From positions 103,580 to 167,579 of the forward strand of contig UICE01000009.1 of the NCBI GenBank assembly GCA_900471815.1: DNA of 64,000 bases. The letters are read 5' to 3'. A program made the position numbers and the translations under genes. A model generated the notes under the pieces. The model ran no database searches, was not told where the DNA came from, and saw only the letters and a program-made list of their open reading frames with translations. This document shows, piece after piece, positions 49,716 through 58,089 of the stretch. Numbering within the stretch: position 1 is the first letter of the stretch; each line of letters starts with the position of its first letter. This stretch comes from Hyphomicrobiales bacterium. GTDB taxonomy: Bacteria; Pseudomonadota; Alphaproteobacteria; Rhizobiales; Rhizobiaceae.

Positions 49716-49778
49716 AGCTCCCCCGCAACCTGGTCCCCGCTGCGGCAACTTGCAGGCTCTTCAGGGCCTGTCTTTTTT
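49716..49778 (+). ncRNA. Candidate plus-strand small RNA with intrinsic terminator
   Basis: A strong terminator (CAGGCTC-TTCA-GGGCCTG, stem with one G-U pair, then TCTTTTTT) ends at 49778 on the plus strand, yet the nearest plus-strand gene upstream is xseA, 1.6 kb away, with an opposite-strand gene in between. A possible promoter is ATGGCA at 49680, 16-base gap, TATGAT at 49702-49707, giving a transcript of about 63 bases with a GC-rich hairpin (CCGCTGCGG). The terminator is clear; the RNA is a prediction. Confidence 0.45.
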
Positions 49779-49795
49779 ATAAGCAATGGTGAGGA

Positions 49796-51202
49796 CTAAT
49801 CTGCGGTTTGCTCTTTCTGGTGGAGCGGCAGTGTTAAAACCACAACGAAACCGCGTTCATTGCGTGGACGGAAACTCAGGCTTCCGCCATGGGCCTTGGC
49901 AACTTCCTGTGCGATCGCGAAGCCGAGTCCGGAGCCGCCTTCGTGCGATTTCGAGGTCGAGAAACGCTGCATCGCCTTTTCCCACCCTTCCGGTGGGATG
50001 CCTGGCCCATCATCTTCGACCTCGACAAAGGCGTGCGTTTGGTCCGCATTGACCCGCACTTCCAGACGATTACGAGTGCCATGACGCAGCGCATTATCAA
50101 TGACGTTGACAATCGCCTCGCGAAGGCTGACCGCATCGCCCAGGACAAAGGGGCGGTTCTCCGGCGCCTCGAAGGAAACGACAATATCCGGATCAACAGT
50201 AATGGGCACAGCCGCACGCCAAGCGCGCCGAGCCACATCAACGAGACTGATGGGTTCCAGTTGCACAGAATCGGCGCGATGAACAACCATGGCATGACTG
50301 AGCAATTGATTGGTCAAGCGGGATAACTCGTCCGTGCGTTCCTTGACACGATCAAAATGCTGACGGTCGGCTTTACTCATTTTGCCTGAGCCAAGCAGAT
50401 CAATCTGAGCATTAAGTGCGGTAAGCGGGGTGCGTATCTGATGAGCGGCATCGGCGATGAAGCGCTGCAGCAGGTCGACCCGCTCACCAAGACGACCCAT
50501 GAAATGATTGATTGAACCGACAAATGGATCAAGTTCGCGCGGCACATCGACAGAAACTGGTGTCAAATCATGCGGATCGCGGCCGCGGACTTCCGTCCCC
50601 AAATGTTCGACAGGCTTGAGCGCATAACGAATGGCAAGCATGGCCCCGACAAATGCCAGAAGGCTCATGACGATCACCAATATAGTCGCGCGCAAAGTGA
50701 GTTCGCGGGTCAATGCCGATCGCGCTTCATTGGTCTGTGCGACGATGACATAGGCGCGGCCCGTAACGGCTGGATCAGCGAGAACGCGGGTGGCGCGGGT
50801 AATGCGAACATCCTCTCCCTTATAAGTGCCCTCTTCGACACGCATCGCATCATCATTGCCTTCCGGAGCGCGCGGACTCTCAAGGTCGTCATAGCCGGTA
50901 AGCGTTTCGCCATTGGTATCGATGACGCGGTAGAAAATCCGGTCACGATCGGCAAGACCGAGGAGCTCGAAAGCCGAGGCCGGAAGGCGAACACTGAGCT
51001 TTCCATCTTCAACTGCCAGGCTTTCCGCCATTTGCAGCGCAGCGCCCACAAGCAGACGGTCATAGGCCTTGTCCGCGGCGGTGTCGGCATAATACCAGGC
51101 GGCGCTGACCAGAAGAGCTGCCCCAACACCAAGAACCAGCGAAATGCGCCTTGCAAGGCGCGCGAACAGCGAAGGTTGGGTTGCGCGCATTTCAGGCAGC
51201 AT
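49796..51202 (-). CDS. Sensor histidine kinase, TctE-like
   Basis: The start is ATG at 51202 (overlapping the regulator stop) or 51190. The roughly 468-residue product has a membrane segment, a 2CSK_N-type periplasmic sensor (ADKAYDRLLVGAALQMAES, DRDRIFYRVIDTNGETLTGY), a second membrane segment, HAMP, a HisKA motif FIADAAHQIRTPLTALNAQ and an HATPase with DDGPGIPP and GSGLGFAIAQ. TctE-like kinases control uptake of tricarboxylates and other solutes. It forms an operon with the response regulator upstream. Confidence 0.92.
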   Translation of the reverse strand: MLPEMRATQPSLFARLARRISLVLGVGAALLVSAAWYYADTAADKAYDRLLVGAALQMAESLAVEDGKLSVRLPASAFELLGLADRDRIFYRVIDTNGETLTGYDDLESPRAPEGNDDAMRVEEGTYKGEDVRITRATRVLADPAVTGRAYVIVAQTNEARSALTRELTLRATILVIVMSLLAFVGAMLAIRYALKPVEHLGTEVRGRDPHDLTPVSVDVPRELDPFVGSINHFMGRLGERVDLLQRFIADAAHQIRTPLTALNAQIDLLGSGKMSKADRQHFDRVKERTDELSRLTNQLLSHAMVVHRADSVQLEPISLVDVARRAWRAAVPITVDPDIVVSFEAPENRPFVLGDAVSLREAIVNVIDNALRHGTRNRLEVRVNADQTHAFVEVEDDGPGIPPEGWEKAMQRFSTSKSHEGGSGLGFAIAQEVAKAHGGSLSFRPRNERGFVVVLTLPLHQKEQTAD

Positions 51203-51869
51203 CGCCGGACACCAATTGATAACCCAAGCCGCGAACAGTGACGATGCGGGCTTTGGCTCCATCAAGTTTTTTGCGCAAACGGCCAATATAGAGTTCGATA
51301 GCATTGGCATTGGCCGCCTCATCGAATCCGAAAATCTGGTCGAGCAATTCATCCTTGCTGAAAACGCGGCCCGGCCTGGCGACCAATACCTCCAGCAAAG
51401 TCAGCTCGCGCCGCTTCAACTGTATTTCACGCTTGCCCACATGGACAGAACGCGTGGCGCGATCCACGGCAATATCGCCGCATTTGATAAGGTTGGTCGC
51501 TTCCCCGCCACCATGGCGACGCATTAAAACGCGGGCACGGGCCTCCAATTCGCGGAAGTCGAATGGCTTGACCAGATAGTCGTCCGCGCCAAGATCAAGT
51601 GCGCTCACGCGGTCGTCAATTTCCGATCTGGCCGTGAGGATCAGCACGGGAACGGCATTTCCCGACTTGCGGATTGATTTGAGAATTTCAAAACCGTCCA
51701 TGCCCGGCAGCATGACGTCAAGAATGATGAGCGCGTATTCGGTAAAATCAATTATTTCCGCCGCATTGCGCCCGTTGGTTTCCCAATCGACGGCATGGCC
51801 AGTCGCTTCAAAGCGCTTGACGATCGCTTCTCCCACATCGTGCGTGTCTTCTACCAGCAATATGCGCAT
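51192..51869 (-). CDS. OmpR/PhoB-family response regulator, TctD-like
   Basis: The 225-residue protein has a receiver domain (acidic pocket around Glu7-Asp8, phosphoacceptor Asp51 in IILDVMLPG, Lys101 in LVKPFDF) and a winged-helix Trans_reg_C domain (LKRRELTLLEVLVARPGRVFS, RLRKKLDGAKARIVTVRGLG). It resembles TctD. The gene overlaps the kinase gene by about 11 bases, so the two are translationally coupled. The upstream 285 bases to 52154 hold no clear gene. Confidence 0.94.
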   Translation of the reverse strand: MRILLVEDTHDVGEAIVKRFEATGHAVDWETNGRNAAEIIDFTEYALIILDVMLPGMDGFEILKSIRKSGNAVPVLILTARSEIDDRVSALDLGADDYLVKPFDFRELEARARVLMRRHGGGEATNLIKCGDIAVDRATRSVHVGKREIQLKRRELTLLEVLVARPGRVFSKDELLDQIFGFDEAANANAIELYIGRLRKKLDGAKARIVTVRGLGYQLVSGDAA

Positions 51870-52154
51870 GGTGTTTCATTGGCACGAAACAGGAAAGCCC
51901 GCAAACAGTATCGATTGCCGCCCGCGCAACTGCTCAACCCAGCCAGCATAGATGATTGCAACCCTGCATTCGTTGCAGCGCGTGTGAATTCAGGCGATGG
52001 GTCAGACGCTTATTCGATTTTGAGCGCAGAAGCAGCAGCATTGAGCCAGCCAGTGCATCAAGGAAGATGGGCTTCCTTGACTGCGGCATCAGCCTTGCTC
52101 TCAAACTTGGAGGTAAGCTATGTGGCCAAAACCGCTTAGCATTACCCTCATCGT

Positions 52155-52242
52155 AAAAAGAACCCGGACGAGCTGGTCACTCACGATCCGGGTTCACTTT
52201 ACGAAATGAGGAAAGGGCGGACGAAAGTTCGCCCCACTCCAA
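52155..52242 (-). ncRNA. Candidate small RNA, or terminated leader, upstream of the response regulator gene
   Basis: On the minus strand a -35 CTTTAG (52277-52272), a 17-base spacer and a -10 CTATAT (52254-52249) match the alphaproteobacterial consensus. Downstream are a GAAA- or CTTTC-looped stem (GGGCGGAC/GTTCGCCC, 52215-52234), a single-stranded TTTCCTCATTT stretch that could pair with ribosome binding sites, then GAACCCGGA/TCCGGGTTC (52160-52195) with a U-tract at 52159-52155. About 88 nt. Its layout is that of a trans-acting RNA; premature leader termination is the alternative. The rest of 51870-52370 shows nothing. Confidence 0.55.
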
Positions 52243-52370
52243 GAACAAATATAGCATCTCATCGACCATTGCTAAAGTGTCAATTCGTCTAATGCGAAAC
52301 TCTTCAGGGCTGGACGGCGGCACTCAGAGTATTATTCTGCAACTTCAAAACAGGCTAGGACTCACAGACA

Positions 52371-53450
52371 ATGCGCATGAATTTGAGCAGCCGCTCGCCA
52401 GGGTTGCAATGGCTGGCTCTGCTTGCCCTATCCCTGCTCTTTTTTGTAATTTTTCAGGCCATGCGCCTCCCCGCAGCGCTGCTTCTTGGTCCCATGGCAG
52501 CGGCGATTGCGATTGCGGCGGCTGAAGGCGCCATTCGTGTTCCGGTACGTCCTTTCATCCTATCTCAAGGTGTAATCGGTTGTCTTATTGCCCATAGTAT
52601 CGAACCCTCGACGCTGAAAGAAATGGTGCATGACTGGCCGATTTTCCTCATGGTCATTGCATCTGTAATTTTTGCCAGCAACACGCTCGGCTGGTTTCTC
52701 GCACGTTGGCAGGTACTGCCAGGTACGACGGCAGTCTGGGGTTCGTCGCCGGGTGCAGCTGCCGCGATGACCCTGATGGCCGAAGCCTATGGCGCGGATA
52801 TCCGCCTCGTCGCCTTCATGCAATATCTGCGCGTTGTTTTCGTAGCAGTGGTCGCCTCGCTCGTTTCCCGCATCTGGATAACAGGTCCGACCGCCGCAGC
52901 ATCTGAATTCATCTGGTTCCCACCACTCGACTGGTTAGGCTTTGGCCAGACCTTGATTCTGATCATAGGAGGAAGTTGGCTCGCGGTCAGGTTGCGTGTC
53001 CCGGCTGGACCAATGCTGGTGCCGATGATTCTCGGCATTATTCTTCACAATACCGGCCTGATGACCATCGTACTGCCGCCCTGGATGCTTGCAGCCAGCT
53101 ATGCGCTGATCGGCTGGAACATCGGCTCACGGTTTACGCGGCCGATCCTCGTTCATGCAGCGCGCGCCCTGCCCCGCGTGGTTGCATCCATCCTTACACT
53201 CATCACCATATGCGGCGGCATTGCAGCCTTGCTGGTTTATTTCGCCGATATTGACCCGCTAACAGCCTATCTTGCCACCAGCCCGGGCGGTGCCGATTCC
53301 ATCGCTATTATTGCCGCCTCAAGCGATGTGGATTTGCCATTCGTCATGGCCATGCAAACAGCGCGTTTTCTCATCGTGCTTGTAACGGGCCCAGCCATCG
53401 CCCGCTTCATAGCAAAGCGCACGGGGCTGACCGGCAGGAATGATCTTTGA
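52371..53450 (+). CDS. AbrB-family (AmoA-like) membrane protein
   Basis: The 359-residue protein has about 10 membrane segments and the AbrB duplicate pattern: MRLPAALLLGPMAAAIAIAAA near the start, GTTAVWGSSPGAAAAMTLMAE, and VPAGPMLVPMILGIILHNTG, LATSPGGADSIAII in the second half. PF05145 proteins are putative regulators or transporters of unknown substrate (annotated ammonia monooxygenase). The upstream gene region is the divergent candidate RNA. No partner transporter gene is adjacent. Confidence 0.88.
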   Translation: MRMNLSSRSPGLQWLALLALSLLFFVIFQAMRLPAALLLGPMAAAIAIAAAEGAIRVPVRPFILSQGVIGCLIAHSIEPSTLKEMVHDWPIFLMVIASVIFASNTLGWFLARWQVLPGTTAVWGSSPGAAAAMTLMAEAYGADIRLVAFMQYLRVVFVAVVASLVSRIWITGPTAAASEFIWFPPLDWLGFGQTLILIIGGSWLAVRLRVPAGPMLVPMILGIILHNTGLMTIVLPPWMLAASYALIGWNIGSRFTRPILVHAARALPRVVASILTLITICGGIAALLVYFADIDPLTAYLATSPGGADSIAIIAASSDVDLPFVMAMQTARFLIVLVTGPAIARFIAKRTGLTGRNDL

Positions 53451-53464
53451 TAATGTGGGAAAAA

Positions 53465-53541
53465 TGGTACGGACGGGTGGATTCGAACCACCGACCTCAG
53501 GAGCCACAATCCTGCGCTCTAACCAACTGAGCTACGACCGC
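53465..53541 (-). tRNA. tRNA-His(GTG), atypical acceptor stem
   Basis: On the minus strand the tRNA runs from G1 at 53541 to a genomically encoded CCA at 53467-53465. Anticodon GTG, D-arm GCTCAGTTGGTTAGAGC, T-arm GGTGG-TTCGAAT-CCACC. The acceptor stem is GCGGTCG/CGTCCGT: G1:U72, a U5/U68 mismatch, and A73. The base before G1 is T, so no G-1 is encoded. This matches the alphaproteobacterial tRNA-His that lacks G-1. It lies 14 bases past the abrB stop, on the opposite strand. Confidence 0.95.
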
Positions 53542-53660
53542 ACACCGTCAAGTTTTTGACTTGGCGTCACATACGGAGAATTGATGCTTTTTGCAAGCGC
53601 TTGATGCAACAAAAGGCAGGGACATTCCCAAAAAAACGCCAAGCTACCTCCAGAAAAGAA

Positions 53661-53690
53661 AAAAGGCCGGGGGGAGGACCCGGCCTTTTC
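53661..53690 (-). terminator. Intrinsic terminator of the phasin gene
   Basis: AAAAGGCCGGG / CCCGGCCTTTT with a short loop, followed on the minus strand by TTCTTTTCTGG, lies 134 bases downstream of the phasin stop. The long stem and T-rich tail are typical of a strong terminator. Confidence 0.7.
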
Positions 53691-53823
53691 CATAAATGCG
53701 AGAATGGCTGGGAGGAGATGCCGGTTCTCGCGTCTCCGGCGGCTGGGAGGAGGAATGCCGCTGGAGAATATCTGGATCGCCTAACGCCTTTGCAGGCAAA
53801 AATTGCGATCCGCAGGTGCCTTA

Positions 53824-54279
53824 TCAGGCTACCTTTACGTCCTTGATTGCCTTCTCTACAGCCGACTTGACCGGTGCGGAGATTTCTTCAACTGCCTTGG
53901 AAGCAACAGCCTGAAGCTCTTTGGCCTGGCCGGAGATTGCTTCAGCCTGCTTGCGAACAAATGCAGTCTGCAGTTCGATAACTTCGCCGAACGACTTTAC
54001 GCCGAACAGAGCTTCGATATGTGCAAAGCCAGCTTCTGTGTTGGTGCGCAGGGCAGCAAGCGCCTTCAACGAAAGAGCAGTGCCATTGGACTGGGCAGTT
54101 TCGAAAGTTGTTTCAAGAGTCTTCTGTGCAGCTTCAGCCTGATCCTTGATCTTGGCATAGGCTTCCTTGGACTGGGCAACACCCTTTTCAGTGAACTCGC
54201 GAACCTGATCGGTTACAGCGGTAGCGTCGAAGGCAGGCATTGCAAATGCGTCGGCAGTCTGTTTAGCAGTCTTGCTCAT
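53824..54279 (-). CDS. Phasin family protein
   Basis: From the ATG at 54279 the protein has 151 residues: an Ala/Lys/Glu-rich helical protein with repeated heptad-like patterns (EAYAKIKDQAEAAQKTLETTFETAQ) and the phasin-2 motif FAHIEALFGVKSFGEVIELQTAFVRKQAE. Phasins coat polyhydroxyalkanoate granules and stabilise them. The longer frame to 54423 lacks a good start. No phaC/phaR gene is in the window. Confidence 0.9.
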   Translation of the reverse strand: MSKTAKQTADAFAMPAFDATAVTDQVREFTEKGVAQSKEAYAKIKDQAEAAQKTLETTFETAQSNGTALSLKALAALRTNTEAGFAHIEALFGVKSFGEVIELQTAFVRKQAEAISGQAKELQAVASKAVEEISAPVKSAVEKAIKDVKVA

Positions 54280-54511
54280 AATAAAGCCCTTCCTTGGTGC
54301 AGATGTTTGTCTCTGCAAGTGATTTGATAGGCCGAATATAATACATTTATTGTGCATTGCAACATTTTTCTTGCAGCGCACCATTTCCCGTTGATTTTCC
54401 AAGGAAATTATTCTGGGGACCATTAAAAGGCGCTGATCGAAGTTAACTAAACCAAGAGAAAGAGCTGGCAGATAAGAGGCAGCCAGTGGACGCGCGCCGT
54501 TGTGGCTATTA

Positions 54512-54526
54512 TTAATAAAGTATTAA
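54512..54526 (+). promoter_or_regulatory. CtrA box upstream of pdhS
   Basis: TTAA at 54512-54515, seven bases, TTAA at 54523-54526: a perfect TTAA-N7-TTAA full site 47 bases before the pdhS ATG. CtrA is the master cell-cycle regulator of alphaproteobacteria and controls many genes through this motif. I see no other perfect match in the intergenic regions I scanned. Binding is inference. Confidence 0.65.
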
Positions 54527-54573
54527 GGACGTCGCATGGATGCGGTGGTCCGCTACGGAGCTGCTAAACAATA

Positions 54574-57500
54574 ATGGCGTCTGGAACATACCCGTTCATC
54601 GACATTGCCGTTCTCGATGAAATTCGCGAGCATTTTGCCAATGGCGATGCGCTTGTGGTCATTTCACCCGATCTTGCAAATGTCGTCTGGGCCAATGGCC
54701 AGGGCGCCTCCATGCTCGGCTATGCGACAGTCGATGATATATTGACTGCTGGCACGGTGCTGGGCGTTCAGGCACAGCGGCAGCTGAAGGCGCTGGACGG
54801 CTTTCCTTCCATCGGGCATGGGCGCAGCGTCTCGCTTCGCATTGCATTCGGGCTGACCAGCCGCATTCTAACCTTTCAGGCCAGCGATATTATTCTGCCG
54901 CGCGGCGAACAGGCCATCGTGCTTTCAATCGCCAATAATGACCGCATGAGTTCCGAGGAGCAGATCGCAGCTCTGGCGATAAAAGGCTTTGGTGACGAAA
55001 CAACCCATGCCGCCATGGTCGATGGATCAGGCGCTGTCATCGCAGCATCGCAACAATTCTCAGCGCTTGGCTTTAATGACAAGAGCCTTGGCGACCTGGT
55101 GCGCGAAGTCCGCCATGAGCGTAATCGGCTGGTGAAGCGCGCTGTCACGACGATAAAGGGTATTGTGCCGACAGGTATAGCCCGGCTGACTGATAGCCCT
55201 GCCCTGCATTTACTGCTGGCTATCGAACCTGAGAATGTCGGGCTGGTGGCGCCTGCCGAAAATGTAATCCCCGCTGCACCTGTTCCAGATGCCGAAGTGA
55301 AGGACATGCCGCAGGCAAGTCTGCCATTCGAACCGATTGCGCCTGCCATAACTGCCGAAGATAAACAGGCGGCAGTAAGACCAAGCGAGAGCGAACCAGT
55401 TTCCGAGACGTTTCAATATAGGCCCAGTGACACATCCGCCCGTTTTGTCTGGAAAGTGGATGCGCAGGCCAATTTCAGCGAGATTTCGCCGGAATTCGCG
55501 GCAGCAGTCGGGCCGGTTTCAGCCGATATTATCGGCAAATCGTTCCGCGACGTGGCCGCCCAATATGGTTTTGATGCGGATGGCGAAATAGCCGGGCTTC
55601 TTGAACGGCGCGATACATGGTCAGGGCGGGCCGTACTTTGGCCAATCGAGGGCACCAATCTGCGTGTGCCAATTGAACTTGCAGCATTGCCCATCTATTC
55701 GCGTGAGCGGGTCTTTTTGGGTTTTCGCGGCTTTGGTGTAGCCAAAATGGCAGAGGTCGTTGAGGACTTGACCGTCATCGACACGCCATTGGACTCGAGC
55801 GGGCAGAAAACTTCGGTCGATCAGATAGCTGCCAGCGAGCCCGGTTCATTTGGGGGCGAACCGCCGGCTCTTGCCGCATCATCAGAGCCCAGCAATGTTG
55901 TAGCGCTGAAAACCCAGCGGCCCTTGCAGAATGATGGCCGCTTGAATGATGCAGAACGCAATGCATTTCGTGAGATTGCCGAGAGGCTGCGCCGGGAGGT
56001 TCTTGCAGAGCCCGCTTCTGTTAACGCAGAGGAAGCCGTTACTGATCGGGAAGAAAAAACGAAGCCTGTTGCCGCGAAAGCCAAGGTGCCTGAAGCCGAG
56101 ATTGTTGGACCCGGATTTGCCGCTGACGCGCCGTCGAAGAGTTTTGCCAGCGACATTCGCGAGCAGGTGCGCCAGGGCGTCGACACATCGATTCTGGCAG
56201 CCTTGCCGCTTGCTGTTTTGATCCATCGTGAAGGCCAGATTCTTTATGCCAACAAAGCCATGCTTGATGCGACGGCTTATGAGAGTGCAGAAGAAATCAA
56301 TGCCGCTGGCGGATTAAGCACCCTTTTCGCCGACGGCCCTGAAGGCGAAGACGAGGATGAAAGCGGCATGAATTTGCGCCGCAATGACGCTTCGACGCTC
56401 CGTGTTGAAGCACATTTACAGGCGGTGCGCTGGAATGATGAAAACGGCGATGGGTCACGCGCCCTGCTTCTGGCTTTGTCGCCCCAAACAAAGGCCAATC
56501 ATTTCGACGAAAGCGAACGACTGCTGCTGCAGACGCGGATCGATGAGCTCAACGCCATTCTCGATACGGCTACCGATGGTGTGATCCTGCTTGACTCCGC
56601 AGGTTCCATCCGCTCGATCAATCACTCTGCTTCCGCGCTGTTTGGCTATGAACCGGAAGAGGTCAACGGCAAAGCATTCTCGCTCCTGTTCGCTATCGAA
56701 AGCCAAAGAGCGGCGATGGATTATCTCAACAGCCTTTCCAATAATGGTGTTGCCAGCCTGCTGAATGATGGGCGTGAAGTGATTGGCCGCGAAAGTCAGG
56801 GGCGTTTTATTCCGCTGTTCATGACAATCGGCAAGCTGGACGCTTCCAAAGGATATTGTGCCGTGCTGCGCGACATAACCCACTGGAAACGCGCGGAAGA
56901 AGAACTGCTAAGCGCCAAGCGCGAGGCTGAACGCACGTCCACTCAGAAAAGCGAATTTCTGGCTCGCATCAGCCATGAGATCCGCACGCCGCTGAACGCC
57001 ATAATCGGTTTTTCCGAATTGATGGCGGATGAAAAATTCGGTCCCATCGGCAGCGAGCGTTACCGCGACTATCTGCACGATATCAGCCGCTCGGGTAATC
57101 ACGTGCTTTCGCTGGTCAATGATCTTCTGGATATTTCCAAGATCGAGGCTGGCGCTGTCGAGATGAATTTCGAGGCAGTCTCCTTGAACGACGCCCTGAC
57201 GGAAGCTGTCGCGATCATGCAGCCACAAGCCAATCGCGAGCGCGTCATTATCCGGTCAAGCCTGACCTCGCGCTTGCCGGACATCGTGGCGGACAACCGC
57301 TCCATCACGCAGATCGCGCTGAATTTATTGTCAAATGCCGTGCGTTTTACCGGCCCCGGCGGGCAGGTCATCGTTTCGACAAGCTATGAAGCCAGCGGCG
57401 ATGTTTTGCTGCGGGTACGCGATACAGGCATCGGCATGACCCGGCAGGAGGTCGAGCAGGCTCTGCGCCCCTACAAGCAGATTACAACACCGGGGAATGT

Positions 57501-57645
57501 TCGCAGCGACGGAACAGGTCTCGGTCTGCCGCTCACCAAAGCGATGGCGGAAGCAAACCGGGCGAGTTTCAATATTGATTCCAGCCCGGGCCGCGGAACG
57601 ATGGTCGAAATTACGTTCCCTTCAACGCGGGTGCTGGCCGAGTAA
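54574..57645 (+). CDS. pdhS: Cell-cycle sensor histidine kinase PdhS
   Basis: This is a 1023-residue soluble kinase. A long N-terminal sensor region with PAS domains (the last near residues 655-770, RIDELNAILDTATDGVILLD) and an acidic/Pro-Ala linker precede the HisKA domain with phosphoacceptor His801 in LARISHEIRTPLNAIIGFSEL and an HATPase (LNLLSNAVRF, VRDTGIGM, GTGLGLPLTKAMAE). This matches PdhS of Brucella, the old-pole kinase of the PleC/DivJ family that acts on DivK and is essential. Expression is probably under CtrA. Confidence 0.93.
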   Translation: MASGTYPFIDIAVLDEIREHFANGDALVVISPDLANVVWANGQGASMLGYATVDDILTAGTVLGVQAQRQLKALDGFPSIGHGRSVSLRIAFGLTSRILTFQASDIILPRGEQAIVLSIANNDRMSSEEQIAALAIKGFGDETTHAAMVDGSGAVIAASQQFSALGFNDKSLGDLVREVRHERNRLVKRAVTTIKGIVPTGIARLTDSPALHLLLAIEPENVGLVAPAENVIPAAPVPDAEVKDMPQASLPFEPIAPAITAEDKQAAVRPSESEPVSETFQYRPSDTSARFVWKVDAQANFSEISPEFAAAVGPVSADIIGKSFRDVAAQYGFDADGEIAGLLERRDTWSGRAVLWPIEGTNLRVPIELAALPIYSRERVFLGFRGFGVAKMAEVVEDLTVIDTPLDSSGQKTSVDQIAASEPGSFGGEPPALAASSEPSNVVALKTQRPLQNDGRLNDAERNAFREIAERLRREVLAEPASVNAEEAVTDREEKTKPVAAKAKVPEAEIVGPGFAADAPSKSFASDIREQVRQGVDTSILAALPLAVLIHREGQILYANKAMLDATAYESAEEINAAGGLSTLFADGPEGEDEDESGMNLRRNDASTLRVEAHLQAVRWNDENGDGSRALLLALSPQTKANHFDESERLLLQTRIDELNAILDTATDGVILLDSAGSIRSINHSASALFGYEPEEVNGKAFSLLFAIESQRAAMDYLNSLSNNGVASLLNDGREVIGRESQGRFIPLFMTIGKLDASKGYCAVLRDITHWKRAEEELLSAKREAERTSTQKSEFLARISHEIRTPLNAIIGFSELMADEKFGPIGSERYRDYLHDISRSGNHVLSLVNDLLDISKIEAGAVEMNFEAVSLNDALTEAVAIMQPQANRERVIIRSSLTSRLPDIVADNRSITQIALNLLSNAVRFTGPGGQVIVSTSYEASGDVLLRVRDTGIGMTRQEVEQALRPYKQITTPGNVRSDGTGLGLPLTKAMAEANRASFNIDSSPGRGTMVEITFPSTRVLAE

Positions 57646-57665
57646 TCTTCCATCTTCGAATAAAG

Positions 57666-57691
57666 ATACCCCTGCTGATATGCAGGGGTAT
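57666..57691. terminator. Bidirectional intrinsic terminator of pdhS and the His-rich gene
   Basis: A perfect 10-bp stem, ATACCCCTGC / GCAGGGGTAT, with a 6-base loop lies between the two convergent genes. The minus strand continues CTTTATTC; the plus strand has a weaker GGTCCTTAT. Confidence 0.75.
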
Positions 57692-57703
57692 GGTCCTTAT
57701 TGA

Positions 57704-58060
57704 TCAAGCGACGATTTCAACGGGGCCATGATCATCGCAATGATCGCCATGTGGATGATGCAAATGCCCATCCACGAGATAATCAATATGATCCCCGTGG
57801 GGTACAGCCTCGTGGCCGCAGCCAGGACCATGCACATGGTCAGTATCATGCCCCGAGCAATGATGTTCCGGTGTGCAGCGATCAGGATTTTTAGCGCTTA
57901 CCTCAAGCACGTGCTCATCAATATGGTCGCCATGAGGGTGATGCAAATGGCCATCGTGAAGGTAGTCCACATGATCGCCGTGACGAATGGCGGTGTGGCC
58001 GCAATTAGGCTCATGCTTGTGATCATGATCGTGGTGATGCGGAAAAGTGCAGTTGCTCAT
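57704..58060 (-). CDS. His-rich metal-binding protein with a 31-residue tandem duplication
   Basis: The 118-residue protein contains 30 His residues and many Asp. Residues 20-50 and 81-111 are copies of one 31-residue unit, CGHxAxxHGDHxDYLxDGHLHHPHGDHxDxH, identical at 24 of 31 positions. There is no signal peptide or membrane segment, so it is probably cytoplasmic. The pattern resembles zinc- or nickel-storage/chaperone proteins next to metal-responsive regulators. An ArsR fragment precedes it by 29 bases. The metal is unknown. Confidence 0.85.
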   Translation of the reverse strand: MSNCTFPHHHDHDHKHEPNCGHTAIRHGDHVDYLHDGHLHHPHGDHIDEHVLEVSAKNPDRCTPEHHCSGHDTDHVHGPGCGHEAVPHGDHIDYLVDGHLHHPHGDHCDDHGPVEIVA

Positions 58061-58089
58061 AATTCATTCCTTTCAAAAAAACTTGGTGG

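Noticed and set aside
51795..52156. Plus-strand frames in the gap upstream of abrB
   Set aside because: No start signal, atypical composition and no recognisable domain; this region precedes the minus-strand RNA candidate's terminator.
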